A stretch of 64,000 bases of DNA, taken from assembly GCF_000503775.1 (NCBI RefSeq), contig NZ_KI629782.1, positions 2,157,079 through 2,221,078 on the forward strand, given 5' to 3'. The notes under the pieces were generated by a model, which was not told the origin of the DNA, made no database searches, and saw only the letters and a program-made list of their open reading frames with translations. The translations under genes and the position numbers were made by a program. Below are positions 62,181-64,000 of the stretch, piece after piece (the stretch's first letter is position 1; every line of letters starts with the position of its first letter). This DNA is from Brevibacillus panacihumi W25. GTDB lineage: Bacteria > Bacillota > Bacilli > Brevibacillales > Brevibacillaceae.

Positions 62181-62215
62181 ACACCTTCACTTGATAGTGG
62201 AGGTGTTCATCTTTT
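62181..62215 (+). terminator. Terminator of the 55-residue protein gene
   Basis: ACACCTTCACT (62181-62191) pairs with AGTGGAGGTGT (62196-62206) with one mismatch, followed by TCATCTTTT. Confidence 0.85.
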
Positions 62216-62280
62216 CCTAGTTGGCACCCCACATCTGCATGGCGGACTTGTATACAATGTAGGAGGTACACAGACAAAAT

Positions 62281-62309
62281 AAAAAAACCCTTGTTTTACC
62301 AAGGGTTTT
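62281..62309 (-). terminator. Terminator of the tRNA cluster
   Basis: On the minus strand, AAAACCCTTG (62309-62300) pairs with CAAGGGTTTT (62293-62284), followed by further T. It ends the rRNA-tRNA transcript after the last tRNA. Confidence 0.9.
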
Positions 62310-62315
62310 ACCGTA

Positions 62316-62397
62316 TGGTGCGGGTGAAGGGACTTGAACCCCCACGGTCTCCCGCCAGAACCTAAATCTGGTGCGTCTGCCATTCCGCCACACCCGC
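62316..62397 (-). tRNA. tRNA-Leu (anticodon TAG)
   Basis: Acceptor GCGGGTG/CACCCGC, anticodon loop TTTAGGT, long variable arm and encoded CCA. Last gene of the cluster. Confidence 0.95.
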
Positions 62398-62414
62398 ATT
62401 GTATTCGTAAAAAC

Positions 62415-62490
62415 TGGTGAGCCATGAAGGACTCGAACCTTCGACCCTCTGATTAAAAGTCAGATGCTCTACCAACTGAGCTAATGGCTC
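62415..62490 (-). tRNA. tRNA-Lys (anticodon TTT)
   Basis: Acceptor GAGCCAT/ATGGCTC, anticodon loop CTTTTAA, T arm GGTTCGAGTCC, encoded CCA. Confidence 0.96.
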
Positions 62491-62497
62491 GTGCAAA

Positions 62498-62572
62498 TGG
62501 CTGGGGTACTAGGATTTGAACCTAGGAATGACGGAGTCAAAGTCCGTTGCCTTACCGCTTGGCTATACCCCA
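62498..62572 (-). tRNA. tRNA-Gln (anticodon TTG)
   Basis: Acceptor TGGGGTA/TACCCCA, anticodon loop TTTGACT, T arm GGTTCAAATCC, encoded CCA. Confidence 0.95.
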
Positions 62573-62579
62573 ATAAAAA

Positions 62580-62655
62580 TGGTGCCGGCGATAGGAATCG
62601 AACCCACAACCCCCTGATTACAAGTCAGGTGCTCTACCAATTGAGCTACACCGGC
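62580..62655 (-). tRNA. tRNA-Thr (anticodon TGT)
   Basis: Acceptor GCCGGTG/CGCCGGC, anticodon loop CTTGTAA, T arm GGTTCGATTCC, encoded CCA. Confidence 0.96.
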
Positions 62656-62675
62656 ACATTCAAGCTATTCAATAA

Positions 62676-62751
<76 letters not shown>

Positions 62752-62783
62752 ATAATTTCTTTTTCATCGCCATTTGAAAAGAA

Positions 62784-62860
62784 TGGCGGAGCTGACGGGA
62801 CTCGAACCCGCGACCTCCGGTGTGACAGACCGGCGTGAACTCCAACTTCACCACAGCTCC
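62784..62860 (-). tRNA. tRNA-Asp (anticodon GTC)
   Basis: Acceptor GGAGCTG/CAGCTCC, anticodon loop CTGTCAC, T arm GGGTTCGAGTCCC, encoded CCA. Confidence 0.95.
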
Positions 62861-62932
62861 ATGTTTACAAAAAGGAAAAGAAATCACTCACTTGAGCAAG
62901 AAGAAGATTCAACGTCGTTCAAGTGAAGAAAT

Positions 62933-63009
<77 letters not shown>

Positions 63010-63083
63010 ATAATCAGGACGATTGAGTGTCAGCGTTGCCACAGGACGTGGCGCTTTTAGCTGACCTTCCTTATCCTTAAAAG

Positions 63084-63159
63084 TGGTGGAGGCTGACGGG
63101 ATCGAACCGCCGACCCTCTGCTTGTAAGGCAGATGCTCTCCCAGCTGAGCTAAGCCTCC
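63084..63159 (-). tRNA. tRNA-Val (anticodon TAC)
   Basis: Acceptor GGAGGCT/AGCCTCC, anticodon loop CTTACAA, T arm GGTTCGATCCC, encoded CCA. Confidence 0.95.
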
Positions 63160-63210
63160 CCATCACTCTCTGTTTCCGAGAGGATTTCCCAACTTGGTAA
63201 GAAGTATGTA

Positions 63211-63287
63211 TGGTGACCCGTAGGGGATTCGAACCCCTGTATGACAGCGTGAAAGGCTGCTGTGTTAAACCGCTTCACCAACGGGCC
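63211..63287 (-). tRNA. tRNA-Glu (anticodon TTC)
   Basis: Acceptor GGCCCGT/ACGGGTC, anticodon loop CTTTCAC, T arm GGGTTCGAATCCC, encoded CCA. Confidence 0.95.
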
Positions 63288-63299
63288 AAGTATTCAATA

Positions 63300-63384
63300 T
63301 GGTGCGGTCGGCGAGACTCGAACTCGCACGGGTCGCCCCGCCACCCCCTCAAGATGGTGTGTCTGCCAATTCCACCACGACCGC
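63300..63384 (-). tRNA. tRNA-Leu (anticodon GAG)
   Basis: Acceptor GCGGTCG/CGACCGC, anticodon loop TTGAGGG, long variable arm, T arm GAGTTCGAGTCTC, encoded CCA. Confidence 0.92.
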
Positions 63385-63393
63385 AGCTTAGGA

Positions 63394-63470
63394 TGGTAGC
63401 GGCGGAGGGAATCGAACCCCCGACCTTTCGGGTATGAACCGAACGCTCTAACCAGCTGAGCTACACCGCC
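63394..63470 (-). tRNA. tRNA-Met (elongator, anticodon CAT)
   Basis: Acceptor GGCGGTG, anticodon loop TTCATAC, T arm GGGGTTCGATTCCC, encoded CCA. Resembles the Bacillus elongator methionine tRNA rather than the lysidine-type Ile tRNA, but the CAT anticodon alone does not decide this. Confidence 0.9.
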
Positions 63471-63497
63471 ACAATACACTATAAGATTGTAAAAATA

Positions 63498-63588
63498 TGG
63501 CGGAGAGTGAGGGATTCGAACCCTCGCTACGCTTGCGCATACTAACGGTTTAGCAAACCGTCCCCTTCGGCCTCTTGGGTAACTCTCC
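63498..63588 (-). tRNA. tRNA-Ser (anticodon GCT)
   Basis: Acceptor GGAGAGT/ACTCTCC, anticodon loop TTGCTAA, long variable arm, T arm GGGTTCGAATCCC, encoded CCA. Confidence 0.95.
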
Positions 63589-63595
63589 GTATATA

Positions 63596-63671
63596 TGGCT
63601 CCTCGGGACGGACTCGAACCGCCGACCGATCGGTTAACAGCCGATTGCTCTACCGACTGAGCTACCGAGGA
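63596..63671 (-). tRNA. tRNA-Asn (anticodon GTT)
   Basis: Acceptor TCCTCGG/CCGAGGA, anticodon loop CTGTTAA, T arm GGTTCGAGTCC, encoded CCA. First tRNA after the 23S gene, only about 60 bases away. Confidence 0.95.
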
Positions 63672-63730
63672 ACATGGAAGGAATTTATTCCTTCAAAACT
63701 GAATCTGCATGAATGCTTATGGATGTGTGT

Positions 63731-64000
<270 letters not shown>

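Overview
The window looks like chromosomal DNA from a low-GC Gram-positive of the Bacillales, most likely a Brevibacillus-like member of the Paenibacillaceae. The evidence is strong AGGAGG-type ribosome binding sites with frequent GTG/TTG starts, intrinsic terminators, Bacillus-type purine regulation (PurBoxes and guanine riboswitches), a Bce-type peptide-sensing module and a Gram-positive tRNA cluster attached to an rRNA operon. There is no prophage, insertion sequence or CRISPR array.

Layout from right to left, since most genes are on the minus strand. The 3' end of a 23S rRNA gene (about 63731-64000) is followed by 13 tRNA genes. Next come a tiny acidic protein, a sigma-54 activator controlling an alanine-dehydrogenase-like/NhaC pair, tRNA-Gly, and a MoxR ATPase-DUF58-transglutaminase operon. 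After these lie guaA and pbuG (each behind a guanine riboswitch), an M1 peptidase and purE-purK-purB. The Bacillus subtilis order would continue directly into purC. Here purC-purS-purQ-purL resumes only at position 3008, so about 41 kb of unrelated genes separates purB from purC. Both halves carry their own promoter with a PurR PurBox pair.

The 41-kb block contains, from left to right: an iron-type alcohol dehydrogenase and an M29 aminopeptidase; a segment with a spectinomycin-nucleotidyltransferase-like gene and a lipoprotein, bounded by a decayed copy of the aminopeptidase 3' end; a complete Tad/Flp pilus locus (9 core genes) with six unusual accessory genes; a gamma-glutamyltransferase/chromate transporter/peptide ABC importer operon headed by an Lrp-type regulator; guanine deaminase; a BceRS-BceAB-like antimicrobial peptide module; an orphan ECF sigma factor; and an AT-rich, rearranged patch with small secreted proteins and duplicated fragments.

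The strongest new observations are these. (1) The pur operon is split, with separate PurR control of each half. (2) A BceR-type operator/promoter of identical geometry sits in front of both bceAB and the ECF sigma gene, with a third, promoter-dead copy 2.4 kb away. (3) A near-perfect sigma-54 promoter with a paired upstream activator repeat controls the dehydrogenase/antiporter pair. (4) The Tad locus has an accessory module of two von Willebrand lipoproteins, a tandem pair of unknown proteins and a proline-rich repeat protein. (5) Scars of partial gene duplication flank gene islands at 5.7-7.3 kb and 40.4-44.0 kb. (6) A dispersed repeat occurs near 10.4 kb and, as an inverted pair forming a large hairpin, just downstream of purB. 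(7) No 5S rRNA gene lies after the 23S gene.
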